A stretch of 23,814 nucleotides of DNA from Chara braunii. Its lineage: Eukaryota > Streptophyta > Charophyceae > Charales > Characeae. Shown here piece by piece: positions 8,663-17,434 of the stretch (position 1 is its first letter; each line of letters starts with the position of its first letter). The stretch spans positions 550,147 to 573,960 of the forward strand of contig BFEA01000012.1 in NCBI GenBank assembly GCA_003427395.1. The letters are read 5' to 3'. The position numbers were made by a program, and so were the translations under genes. The notes below the pieces were generated by a model. That model made no database searches, had not been told where the DNA came from, and worked only from the letters and a program-made list of their open reading frames with translations.

Positions 8663-9391
8663 TGTTAGTGCCCGAGGGGGTGGGCCTCGACGTTACGGAT
8701 CTCATTTCTGTCTTGGAGGTTAGAAAGTGGCCATCTCATCTCTTGCGTGCTGTTCTCTTTCTTCCGTTTCTCACAGTAATGTACTATCCATTCTATTTCT
8801 CACAGTAATGTACCATCCATGCGTATATCCGACTTAGCGTCTAGCACTCGAGTTGGGGCTCGCGACCCCAAGCAGCACTAGCCCACCCGGCCGTTCATCC
8901 ATAACAAAAGATGAAGGCGCCTCTTCCATTTCCACTCTTTCTGATCACTCAGGTTTCAGCTATTCTTGGTCTCGTTCATGACTTAGTTGGATTAGGCTCC
9001 TAGGGAAGGAGTGTTCTTCACGCCCCTTAACCCATAGGTTCCCTAACCTCTNCTGTACTCGACCAATCATTCAATGTCATGGTTCACTTGTCAATCCGTA
9101 CTCAAGGTTTTCCCCTCTCAAAAGCATAATTTTTATTCCATCCAGAATTCACAACACACTCTCTCCCAATTGGTCTCATCCCAAATCCCATGTCTTTGTC
9201 TTATGTACCCAAGGTAGCTCATCCAAAAAAAAGTAGCCTAAAAAACTATCTTCTATCTTATCGCGATACAGCCTTAGTTGACCCTCTTTTCACTTCATCC
9301 TTAGCAAGCTTGCCCATACTGTACACGTTCTTGTCATTCTCATGTCTCCGCAGACAGAAAAGCAACGATCCTTTTCAATGTTAAGTCAACA
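8663..9391 (-). other. Gene-free 729-bp stretch, candidate LTR
   Basis: No protein is recognised. On the + strand the interval starts TGTTAG just after the 40-bp array and ends TCAACA two bases before the stop codon of the accessory ORF. It therefore has TGTT...AACA inverted ends, as LTRs do. I found no second copy of this sequence in the window and no good polypurine tract beside it, so this is a weak proposal. An N occurs at 9052. A 25-bp direct repeat (TTTCTCACAGTAATGTA plus YYATCCAT) lies at 8767 and 8796. Confidence 0.22.
8767..8820. repeat. 25-bp direct repeat, 2 copies, 29-bp period
   Basis: TTTCTCACAGTAATGTA followed by CTATCCAT or CCATCCAT at 8767-8791 and 8796-8820. Confidence 0.85.
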
Positions 9392-9392
9392 C

Positions 9393-10055
9393 CTAATTCC
9401 TATTGCTGCCTTGCGCCTCGTCTTGCCCAGTCCCTTGTCCACCCCGTTCCTCGACAGACTTTCTAACCCCCAGACCGTAGGTCTCGATTTCTTTTTTTAT
9501 CCTTACAATTTTCCGTAACTCTGCCTCGTTGAAAAAATCCAGTGGTGTGGCTTCCACCCCTGCCCTTGCGAGTTCCCGAGTCTTGATAATCCATTCGTGT
9601 CTGATCACATTGGTCCATTGTTGAAACCAATGACTGGGCGTCGGTCCAAACTCGTCCTCCCATCTGAAAACCCCGTCGCCCGGCTGGTGCATCGGAGGCT
9701 GCCCCTCTTCCCTAGGCCTCAAGATTTCATACCTCTCATCCCCGCTGCTGATTTCTATGACTTCCCGCACATCCTCCTCCTCGTCCTCCTCATCTTCTGT
9801 CTGTATGGGGCTATACCCACCTACAAGGTTCTTTGGATCGTAGGTAAAAGAAATCTCTGTCCCTATCTCATACCCCTCGCAACTGTCGTGGCCGCTTCGT
9901 CCTTCAAGCGGGCTCTCCCTTCTTTCCTCACTCTCCTCATATTCATCGCGCATGTCTTGTTCCCCCCTCGCTTTCCCCATGCCAAGTCTCACGTCGCTTG
10001 CCCCTGTTGATTCCTTCCTCGTCAGAGACCTGAACTTTATTTCCCATCTCTGCAT
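9393..10055 (-). CDS. Acidic accessory protein of unknown function, 3' of integrase
   Basis: Open frame of about 220 codons if started at the ATG at 10055 (MQRWEIKF). The same frame is open upstream to about 10112 without another ATG. I do not recognise the protein. The middle is very acidic (TEDEEDEEEDVREV, then VIEISSGDERYEI), and the last third looks helical and charged (WIIKTRELARAGVEATPLDF). VIEISSGDE has the form of a SUMO-interacting motif, a short hydrophobic strand followed by acidic residues. A neighbouring frame at 9943-10155 also contains an acidic ISSDSEGG segment, so a frameshift may hide a longer N-terminus. It is on the element strand, about 640 bases after the end of pol, so it may be an extra retroelement gene. 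It could also be a decayed host fragment. Confidence 0.5.
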   Translation of the reverse strand: MQRWEIKFRSLTRKESTGASDVRLGMGKARGEQDMRDEYEESEERRESPLEGRSGHDSCEGYEIGTEISFTYDPKNLVGGYSPIQTEDEEDEEEDVREVIEISSGDERYEILRPREEGQPPMHQPGDGVFRWEDEFGPTPSHWFQQWTNVIRHEWIIKTRELARAGVEATPLDFFNEAELRKIVRIKKEIETYGLGVRKSVEERGGQGTGQDEAQGSNRN

Positions 10056-10155
10056 TGCCTCCCTCTTCCACTTCTGCCTTTTTCTTCCCTCCCTCACTGT
10101 CAGACGAGATTTTTATACCTTCTCCCTCGCGGAGGGGTGAGGGTTTCCTGCACAA

Positions 10156-10695
10156 GCATTCCTTCCTTCCTTACCTACCACCGGGCCACCCATGAGTCCT
10201 ATATACAACTTTCTCTTTGCCGCTCTCCTTCCTTGGCTTGGTCCTGCTTCCTCCCCTCCGGTGGGCCTGTTGATTGCCCCGCTGTCATTTTCGTCACCGA
10301 ACTCCGTCTTCTCTTTTCTTTTAGATCCTGTATAACAAAACAACACCCGCAAAACCCCTCATGCACCCATTCCCCCAGTCTGGTAGGTAGTCCCCCCCCC
10401 CTTTTTCCCAGAATGCTCCTAACATCCTTTGCAGCGTGCCCCCTATTATACATATGAACGCGTCGTTTGCGATGACCCCATTTTTTTCCCGTAAAAAACT
10501 ATGGTACAATGCCCCAGACATTCCTTCCCGTTGTCTCACAAGCCAGATATTGCAAACCCCCAAGTCACGCTGTCTTTCAACCTCAGTCAGTCCAAGCCAA
10601 AGCGTAAGTCCCCAAAAAAATGACAGTCCCATGAACATGGTCAGAGACAAACCATAGTGTGGTCAAGGCCGTGGTCAGTCTTTAGCTTGTGGCTC
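10156..10695 (-). other. Region between pol and the acidic ORF
   Basis: Several minus-strand frames overlap here and none is recognised. The 10321-10650 frame has a hydrophobic stretch (FMGLSFFWGLTLWLGL) that could span a membrane, but the frame lacks a clear start context. A run of C (about 10391-10402) would read as a G-rich polypurine run on the element strand. It is not followed by a TG-type LTR start. Confidence 0.3.
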
Positions 10696-10764
10696 CTAAG
10701 TTTCCTTATCTTCGACCTCCTGAAGCCATTGTTCCACTGGGTCCCGACTTAGAAACATAACCAA

Positions 10765-11900
10765 TCATTGCCCCGGGAAGGGCCCTTTCAATCCAGTTCC
10801 ATCCAAATCTTCCAGTTCGAAGGTGTTCAGTCCCACCCGCTTGGCGACCCGGTAGGGGTCTTTGAACCTCCTTCCCAGTTGTCCTGACCAAGTAGTTTCT
10901 AGTGCAGAGTTCCTTAGCAATACCATCTCTCCCACTTGAAGTGGCTCCTTTCTGACATTCTTAACCTGGTCCCACATTGCTTTCTCCCTCATTCTGCTGT
11001 CTAGTACCCGGTTGGCGATGTCTTCCATGACCTCCTCGTTCTTAAGGATCTGTTGACATCTTGCCTCGATTAACTCTTCAGTGGTCATTTGCGGATCATC
11101 ATCTAACCTATTCCAGGTAGGTACTAAGGCTTCCACAGGAAAGTCGATCTCTCTTCCGTACCAAAGCTCTGCCGGGATACATCCTGTTGTCCTTTTAGGG
11201 GTCATATTCTCTGCAAAGACAGCCTGCTTAAAATACCTATGCGAGCTTCGCAATCGTTTTCTTCAAGGTTCGGTGCCCCCTTTCCACAGGTGCGTTGGCC
11301 TCAGGGTGATACAACTCGATGAGTTTGATCGGTATACAAAGTCTCTTAAGCATCCCCAATACTTCTTAGTTCACAATCTCCGTCTCATTGTCTGCTATAA
11401 GCCTCCTGACGAACGGATGCCTCAAGTAGAAGTCTTCTATCAAGTCCGTCACACTCCTCCCTGTCTTTTTCTTGAGGGCGACTGCCTTCACGAACCCGCT
11501 CAGGTTGTCTCGCGCATCCAGGATATACCTGTACCCATCCGTTCATACAGGCATGGCCGAAAGGTCGAGGTAGACCAGATGCCCCGGCCCTAGCACTCGC
11601 GTTGGTCTAAACGGCTCGAAGACCCGCACCGAGCTTCGTTCTTGGCAAATAAGGCAAGTCTGGCAGTATATGGCGACCATGCATGCCATGCCTGGCCAAT
11701 AATAGAGTGGCGTTATCTTTGGAAAGGTTCCTTTGGACGACCGATGACCTCCAACTAACCCGTCGTGCATTGCATGGATAACATCTACTTGCCTAGGTCT
11801 TCCGCACACAACCCTTCTGGGCATAGCACCTTCCTCCCTTCGGAACAAATGCCCACCCCTTAGGACGTACCTTTTGGCTTCCTCTCTTGCTTTAATACCG
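10765..11900 (-). pseudogene. Integrase domain with DD35E catalytic triad
   Basis: This domain inserts element DNA into the genome. The N-terminal zinc-binding region has HDGLVGGHRSSK then CQTCLICQ (His/His/Cys/Cys). In the core, Asp1 is in YLDLSAMP (codon 11566-11564), Asp2 in LIADNETEI (11392-11390) and Glu in EANAPVERGHR (11284-11282). Asp2 and Glu are separated by exactly 35 residues. GREIDFPVEALVP ends the core, and a C-terminal segment GEMVLLRNSALETTWSGQLG follows. TGA at 11545-11543 and TAA at 11368-11366 lie inside the core, and a frameshift near 11250 follows the Glu. All catalytic residues remain despite the breaks. Confidence 0.93.
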
Positions 11901-12349
11901 ACTTCCGTAGGTTGTTTGTTTCCGACCAACAATAGTCCGATCGCCCGAAAGAGCCCTTCGTATGGTTGGACACAGAAAAACTCCTCTCCTTCCTTGCCCC
12001 CATCCTTTCCTTCTTGCATCTGGTTTACCACCCATTGCAACTCCTTCCTTTTCCAAGATTCCACTAAGCTCATTACTGCTTCCCGGCCTCCCTCGACCGC
12101 CATTGCCATTAGTTCCTCTTTCGGTCCTACTATCGCTCCCCATGAGCCATTTTCTTCTCTGCGTCCTCGAGTGGTAACTGATCCTTCTCTAAGCTCTGCC
12201 ACTATGGCAGGTGCCCTCTTCTCCAAAGTCTGGATCAATAGCTCTCTCGATATGCATTCCTTGCTCATCATTTCGTTATCCACCGTGAGAGTCCCTCCTT
12301 CGTATTCGAGAATTGCGTCTATGGGCTCTGCATCCTCCATCTCTTCGGG

Positions 12350-12800
12350 CGTGATGCAAACCCGACTCAGCCCCTCTGCCTTGTTGCGGATTCCAACAAT
12401 CCGTTCAATCTTGTAATCGAACTGCCAGATGAATCCTACCCATCTCACCGTCGAATCTATAGGCCTGTAATTCTTTAGAGCCCCTGCGACATTCGTCGGA
12501 TCGATCGTTAAGATGAACCGCCTCCCAAATAGGTAGGCCTGGAAGGTCTTAAGGCAATGCAGGATGACTAAAACTTCCTTCTTGAATTGCGAGTACTGCC
12601 GTTCTGCGGAGTTCAGGGTTCTACTTTCGAACCTTATCGATCTCTCTTTTCCTCCCTCATCCCTTTGAATCAACACACCTCCCATGGCCAAAGGTCCTCC
12701 ATCCGTCTCTAGGATGAAGGGTCGTCCTACTTCGTCATTAAAACAAGGCGCGGACAGGGCAACTGTCTCAGCAATCTTGGCAAAGTTCTTAATGAAGATC
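12350..12800 (-). pseudogene. RNase H domain
   Basis: This domain removes RNA from the RNA-DNA hybrid. Visible landmarks are VRAFLGVVDFWRIFIKNFA (connection), FILETDGGPLAMGGVLIQRD (first Asp), YSQFKKEVLVILHCLKTFQA (Glu) and GRRFILTIDPTNV (second Asp). The last is IVGIRNKAEGLSR. The final catalytic Asp of the family (A-D-x-L-S-R) is replaced by Glu here (codon GAG at 12376-12374). This segment is uninterrupted over 456 codons together with the start of integrase. Confidence 0.88.
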
Positions 12801-12899
12801 CTCCAAAAGTCGACTACGCCTAGGAATGCCCTTACCTCCGTTGTCGTGCGCAGCGGTGTCGGCCACTGTGATATCTTGTCGGTCTTTTGGATCCGGCTT

Positions 12900-13560
12900 C
12901 CGGCTGTAAGCACCGCAACGGAATCCTAGTATAGTTACCTCTGGTACTGCTAGGATACTCTTCGGTCCACTAGCCGTAATGTTGTATACTAGGAACCGGC
13001 GAAGTATACTCTTCGGTCCACTAGCCGTAATGTTGTATACTAGGAACCGGCTGAGTAAGTCCTTGATGTCCTGTAGGTGGTCCCACACAAAACGTCGGAT
13101 CCCTGGTTGGACTTTCGTCTCGTCCTTCTCCTGCGCGCCTTTGATCGGATTGTCATCGATGTAAGGCTCACATTTTTCTAGGAAAATGTCCCCTGCCACT
13201 GCGAGCATCTTGCGTTGCGCTTCGTCCACCGCGTTTGTGAATCCCATAGGGGTCACTTGCATCTGTAGTTGGCCTACGGGGGTGTGCATAGCGGTGTACG
13301 ACCTGTCCCAAACATCCAACGGAAGTTGGTCATACCCCGAGTACAGATCTATCAGGGAGTAAATGCTCCGACCGGCGTGCGCATCTGCTAATAAGTCAGC
13401 CTGAGGTAGCGAGCCAGCATCCCGGATGGTTACCGCATTCAACTTCTGCAGGTCTTCAATCCACCTTACTGTCTTGTTGGGCTTCCGAAAGACAAACCAC
13501 TGATTTGCATATGGCGATGTCGTAGGCTCCGCAACGAAGGAGTCCATCTTTGCTCAGAGG
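12900..13560 (-). pseudogene. Reverse transcriptase domain
   Basis: The domain copies element RNA into DNA. Motifs visible in order are KMDSFVAEP and WFVFRKPNKTVRWIEDLQKL near 13545-13450. Then come IYSLIDLYSGYDQLPLD (first catalytic Asp region), TPMGFTNA, and CEPYIDDNPIKG with the YIDD catalytic box intact near 13160. NPIKG after the box differs from the common plant ILIFS type. After YIDD the protein has a 17-residue duplication (see 12955-13056), then GFRCGAYSRKPDP. A TGA just before KMDSF sits where RT families normally have Arg (LLRAKMDSF type), consistent with CGA to TGA. The frame changes near 12890 into the RNase H segment. Confidence 0.92.
12955..13056 (-). repeat. 51-bp in-frame tandem duplication inside RT
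   Basis: Positions 12955-13005 and 13006-13056 are identical except for two bases near the end. Because 51 is a multiple of three, the RT frame is kept and RFLVYNITASGPKSIL appears twice. It lies after the YIDD box, in the palm-to-thumb connection. Confidence 0.95.
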
Positions 13561-14369
13561 AGGTCTGTTACTTCTCCTGCTATCCCAAATTCATAGGATG
13601 ACCCCTTGTCATTCCAGCACTCATGTTCTACCGTATGGATTCTGACCGGATGGATCAACTTCGCATTCAGTCGTCCCTTCTAGTGATCACTAAAGGCAAA
13701 TGCCAGGTGAAACTCCTGGCAGGTCCTTTTGATCAGGCGGGTTTCTTCTTCTGTTAAGAACCCGTCTATCCCTATCTTCATTGTGTCAGCTACCTCATCT
13801 GGTATTCGATGTCCCTCCGTCGCCCTTCTTTCTCGGATCACTCGAAGGACCTCTTTCTCCTTCTCCATAGCCTCTTCCTTTGATGTCTCTAGTAGGATCG
13901 AGACCGGTTTTGCTTTCTTCCCTACCGGCTTGTACTTTCAAACACTTCCTTCCGGGATCTTTCTCCTAAAAAATGAACAGTCGGAATTGCCCCCGTTGCC
14001 TCTATGACTCGTGGTTGAATACTAACTAGTTTTCCATTCAGGCAATACCCCTTTTGCACCTCTCTTTCGAACTTGGCCAAGGCTGCCGAATCCACTCCTA
14101 CCTTGTGGTACCTGAGGGCCTTGATGAGTTGCAATAGATCGGGGATCTCGAGTGCGATTTCTGACACTCTCATACCCTCCATCCGTGCGAAAGCCCCTTT
14201 TCGCGTGCTATCCTCGAACGACGGCGACCATGCTGCCAATTTGCCCTTCGGGGGGTCTCCTCCCATTCCAAGGAGTCGGAGGAGCTCTCCCCGGCCGGTC
14301 ACAAGGTCCTCTATGTCTACCATGTACGAGCCATCGTGCAAGTGAATGCCTATCATTTCTACGTTCGCA

Positions 14370-14660
14370 CACCACGGTCTCCCGAGGATTATGTCGTGGT
14401 CCATTTCCTCCATTACGGTCATCCGCTGAAACGACCAAATTGATTCCCTGACCCCTGCCTTCAAAGCACACTTCGTGACGTACCCAACGAACGGAATTTC
14501 CCCGCTAGCTCCCCGGATGCTCCTTGTTACTTCCTTGTTTACCGTACATCCCGTGATCGTTGCGAAACTCTCCTTATGAGAGTGATTTCTGCTCCCCTGT
14601 CTACTAATGCGTCGGTATGATGACTCCTGATCTGGATTTTCATTTTCCCTACGGGCAGTG
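14370..14660 (-). pseudogene. Retropepsin-like aspartic protease domain, active-site motif altered
   Basis: This domain cleaves the polyprotein in LTR retroelements. The catalytic loop reads ALVDRGAEITLI (Asp codon at 14601-14599), where the family has D-S/T-G, so the middle residue is Arg. The second conserved element, DIILGRPW, lies near 14386. A frameshift near 14578 separates the two. The stretch between them (ATITGCTVNKEV, GEIPFVGYVT) is coherent only in the second frame. The D-R-G change and the frameshift would each be expected to abolish activity. Confidence 0.8.
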
Positions 14661-14799
14661 CATGAAAGCTAAGCTTTGTCCCGGGTGGTGATATCATGAC
14701 TTCGCCGCCCTTCCGGTCGGGCAAGCTCAAATGAATGTCTGCGAAGGTTTTTTCGAGATCCTCCAAGTCCCCGTGACCCCTCTGAAGGTTAGCCACTTC

Positions 14800-15090
14800 T
14801 TACGCAACTTCCTCCTCCCTCTCCCCTTCTGGTAATTCGGGGTTGTCGCCTATCTCTACTCGCTTCCGAGTCAACAGTTGTTTGAGCTCTTTGAGCAACC
14901 TAGGGCTAGCCTGCAGCATGGTCTGAAAAGACACCGACACCATAGTTCCTAGTAACTTGCTAATGGTGTCGTCGAGCTCAGGCAAGGTTAAGATCGGGAT
15001 TTGATACCGAAACTTCTTTTTAGCGGCGGTAAGCTTGTCCCCAGGCTCCTCTTCTCTAGGCTTCCCATAGACTTTCTCTGGTTCCTCGGC
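14800..15090 (-). pseudogene. Gag-protease linker, in frame with gag
   Basis: After the gag TAG (15093-15091) the same frame continues through AEEPEKVYGKPREEEPGDKL, then TISKLLGTMVSVSFQTMLQA and a charged stretch, to a TAA at 14802-14800. It then runs on into the protease. The segment looks like protein (heptad-like hydrophobics, acidic tail PEGEREEEV) and is probably the linker between nucleocapsid and protease. Confidence 0.65.
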
Positions 15091-17010
15091 CTAAGGCTCT
15101 GCTTGAGGTTCGGAGCTTCCGGCGACCTCCTCCATAATGGTGTCAAGGTTAATCCTTCTCCCGGCCGTTCCCGGTCGAGTGGTTGCGTTCACCCTATCAC
15201 GTCCGTCACTTTCCAAAATAAAGTTGGCCTGCGGCCCGCGCCCCCGGAGTTGATCCCAGATGATCTCGCCCACCGGTTTGGCTTCTACGACTGTTATTTC
15301 TGACCCGTTGAGCATGATAATGGATCGCCGCATCCCTCCTGGCGAGTTCTTGTTCACCCGTTCCCCTTGTGGTCCAAATATCTCCCTCTTTAATGACCTG
15401 GTACACCTTCTTTTCAGAATATCATGGTTGAGCTCTGGGCACGCGCGCACATAATGTCCTATCGCGGTACAGTACTTGCATCGCTCGTAAGCAGGATCTC
15501 TCCGTTCGAATCCCCGGTTGGTTACACCTGACGGAAGCACAGCTTCCTGGGGAGGGAGGGCGGGTCGGGATACTTGCGCCTGCATAACCAGTAGCGCGTC
15601 TTCCATCCTTTCAATTTGATTGTCGACTCCGTGCACCCGTTCATGTAGATTTTCAATCGTCTTCTTTACCTTGTCGCCCGCCCTACCTGTCAGATCTATG
15701 CTCTCCCCTTCCTTGAGCAAGGCCAACGTTTCTGTTACTACCGTTTTCTCAGTCAGATCTGTTACCGTGCTAAAATCAACATCCCGCGTGTTTACGAATT
15801 TGCTCGTCTGTTGGTAAGCTGACATGATCTTGTCTTTGTCGAATTCGGAGAACTGCCTGAGGAAATATTTGCTCATTATCCGGTCCGTGACCCCGGGGAT
15901 CCTTAGTGCTACTAGAGTAAATTCCCGTAGGAAATCATTGTACGTTGCGAAGTTCTTCCTCTGAACTGCCGCTAGGTCGGCCTCCGTTGCCATTTTCTCT
16001 GCCGCTAGGTACTTCCTCATCATCACATCCCGGGTCTTCTCCCAAGACCGGGTTGCGGCTACAATGGCCATTATGTCCCGTCCTAGGCTTAACGACACAT
16101 GCTGTCCTAGATGGTCCATCTTTTCCTCCTCGGTCCACTTTAGTAACGCAACTAGGTTCTCGTAGTCGATCAGGAACTCCGTGATGTTTGCTCCATCGAA
16201 AGTTAACTTTTTCTTGACGTCTGCCAAATAGCCTTGGTTCTTGTTCAGTCCTCGTGTGAGGGATGATACTATCTTCCTAAGGCCACCTTCGGAGCTACTG
16301 GCCTCGCCTGCCATGCTGGTATCTACCCCTTCCTTGCTGGCTTTCTGCCCCCCTCTAGTCTTTGCCGTTCCTTCCGGGTCGAACCAACCCAACTCCCTTT
16401 CTCTGAGGCTCCAGAGCCCTTCAGAGCCTTCGCATCCCCGCGATACCGCTGGCGAGGTCGGCAGACCGATAGCCCTACTGTATGTGGCTAAGGGGTTCGT
16501 CGCCTTCTCTGCCTCCATTCCCGGCGAGTTCTCTCTCTCTTTCCTTCTTTTGCTCGGCGTTCCCCCACGGTCACTATCCTTGTCCCCTTGCCCAATTCCG
16601 CCCTGGCTGGTTTTCCGTTCGTCCCGCGGTACCTCCTGCAGACAGCCTTCCGTGTTCCCAATCATCATTGCCTCAATTAACCTTGCCTTGTATTCCGCGG
16701 TCCTTTTATCTATTTCTGCTAGTTTGCGCCTCGCGTCCGTGACCCTTACTTTCTTAGACACAGCTCCCTCCGAGTTCCCAGGGCTCCCCCTATCCTTATT
16801 CCTGCCTTCCTTGTTTTCCTGGGTCCCCTGTCTGCTTCCCCCGACTTTTCCCGAGCTCTCTCCGGAGGACATTTTCTTCCGGTTCCCTTTGGTGCCATCC
16901 GGATTTGCTGATTCCCTGTCCTTCTGCCCTTCCTTGCTTTGCTCAGCACTGCCTCCTAAGCCTGGTCCTCCCTCGTTTTCATGATTACCCGTCTCGTCCT
17001 CCGTTGCCAT
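15091..17010 (-). CDS. gag: Ty3/gypsy gag polyprotein, intact 639 codons
   Basis: Structural protein that forms the particle and binds element RNA. It begins at the ATG at 17010 (MATEDETGNHENEGGPGLGG). Residues about 1-260 are hydrophilic and low in complexity, rich in Gly, Lys, Glu and Ser. A capsid-like gag domain follows at about 265-430 (KKKLTFDGANITEFLIDYEN; MRKYLAAEKMATEADLAA; NDFLREFTLVALRIPG). After that is a charged coiled stretch (VKKTIENLHERVHGVDNQIE). A zinc knuckle CKYCTAIGHYVRAC of the CX2CX4HX4C form starts at residue 511 (codon 15480-15478). The frame has no stop or shift over 1.9 kb, in contrast to pol directly downstream. It ends at TAG 15093-15091 and pol continues in the same frame. 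Four paralogous pseudogenes lie 5' of it with a 424-base gap. Confidence 0.93.
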   Translation of the reverse strand: MATEDETGNHENEGGPGLGGSAEQSKEGQKDRESANPDGTKGNRKKMSSGESSGKVGGSRQGTQENKEGRNKDRGSPGNSEGAVSKKVRVTDARRKLAEIDKRTAEYKARLIEAMMIGNTEGCLQEVPRDERKTSQGGIGQGDKDSDRGGTPSKRRKERENSPGMEAEKATNPLATYSRAIGLPTSPAVSRGCEGSEGLWSLRERELGWFDPEGTAKTRGGQKASKEGVDTSMAGEASSSEGGLRKIVSSLTRGLNKNQGYLADVKKKLTFDGANITEFLIDYENLVALLKWTEEEKMDHLGQHVSLSLGRDIMAIVAATRSWEKTRDVMMRKYLAAEKMATEADLAAVQRKNFATYNDFLREFTLVALRIPGVTDRIMSKYFLRQFSEFDKDKIMSAYQQTSKFVNTRDVDFSTVTDLTEKTVVTETLALLKEGESIDLTGRAGDKVKKTIENLHERVHGVDNQIERMEDALLVMQAQVSRPALPPQEAVLPSGVTNRGFERRDPAYERCKYCTAIGHYVRACPELNHDILKRRCTRSLKREIFGPQGERVNKNSPGGMRRSIIMLNGSEITVVEAKPVGEIIWDQLRGRGPQANFILESDGRDRVNATTRPGTAGRRINLDTIMEEVAGSSEPQAEP

Positions 17011-17434
17011 ACTTGCCTACTTCTGCATAACCAAAGGATTATCCAGAACAAACGCAGTTGGAGGCATTTTAGGTTCCCTAGGTTCCGAGCCTGTTGGTTT
17101 ATCCTTTTACTTGGTAATTAGGTTTTTTCCCATTCTCATTTTCTGATGGCTTTCTTAATATGGAGCCGCGTCCGGCTCTGCTGCCTCACTGAGCTAAGGG
17201 CATGACTTAACTTCCCTTATCACCGGCTTGTTTAGAGCGCCCTTATTCCGTTGGTCGGTGCATAGGGGTCAGGGTTGGGCAACCCGCTGGAAAAAGTTTT
17301 TCCGCACGGTGTTCCTCGTCTGGCGGTTATTGATCATCCGGGTCCGAGCCCCCTCCCCCCTTTCCTATTTCTGTTGATGGCTTTCGAACGTAGCGGACTG
17401 TGTTTGATTTGCCCTACTGGCTCGCCTGCGGGTG
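17011..17434 (-). other. Spacer between paralogue copy 1 and gag
   Basis: 424 bases with no recognised gene. In element orientation it is the leader of gag. I see no repeat or clear signal in it. Confidence 0.4.

Larger units (their letters stand above)
10696..15090 (-). pseudogene. pol: Ty3/gypsy pol polyprotein, decayed
   Basis: Read 5' to 3' on the minus strand, this is protease, reverse transcriptase, RNase H, integrase: the Ty3/gypsy order, with integrase last. It follows gag in the same frame after a TAG at 15093-15091. In-frame stops lie at 14802-14800 (TAA), 13682-13680 (TAG), 13556-13554 (TGA), 11545-11543 (TGA), 11368-11366 (TAA) and 10767-10765 (TGA). Frame changes lie near 14578, 13930, 12890 and 11250, placed where family motifs jump frame. 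The last stop (TAG at 10698-10696) is taken as the end because frame-consistent sequence (DPVEQWLQEVEDKET) runs up to it. With this many breaks no full-length polyprotein could be made. Domains are listed separately. Confidence 0.9.

Noticed and set aside
10391-10402. C-run (G-run on the element strand) as the element polypurine tract
   Set aside because: No TG-initiated LTR start follows it, and the acidic ORF lies downstream, so a 3' LTR there would have to overlap that ORF.
16241-16984. 247-codon + strand open frame opposite gag
   Set aside because: Antisense shadow of gag; Pro/Ser/Leu-rich composition mirrors gag codons and no motif is present. The same applies to the + frames at 11081-11593, 11874-12416, 18665-19366 and 19698-20231.
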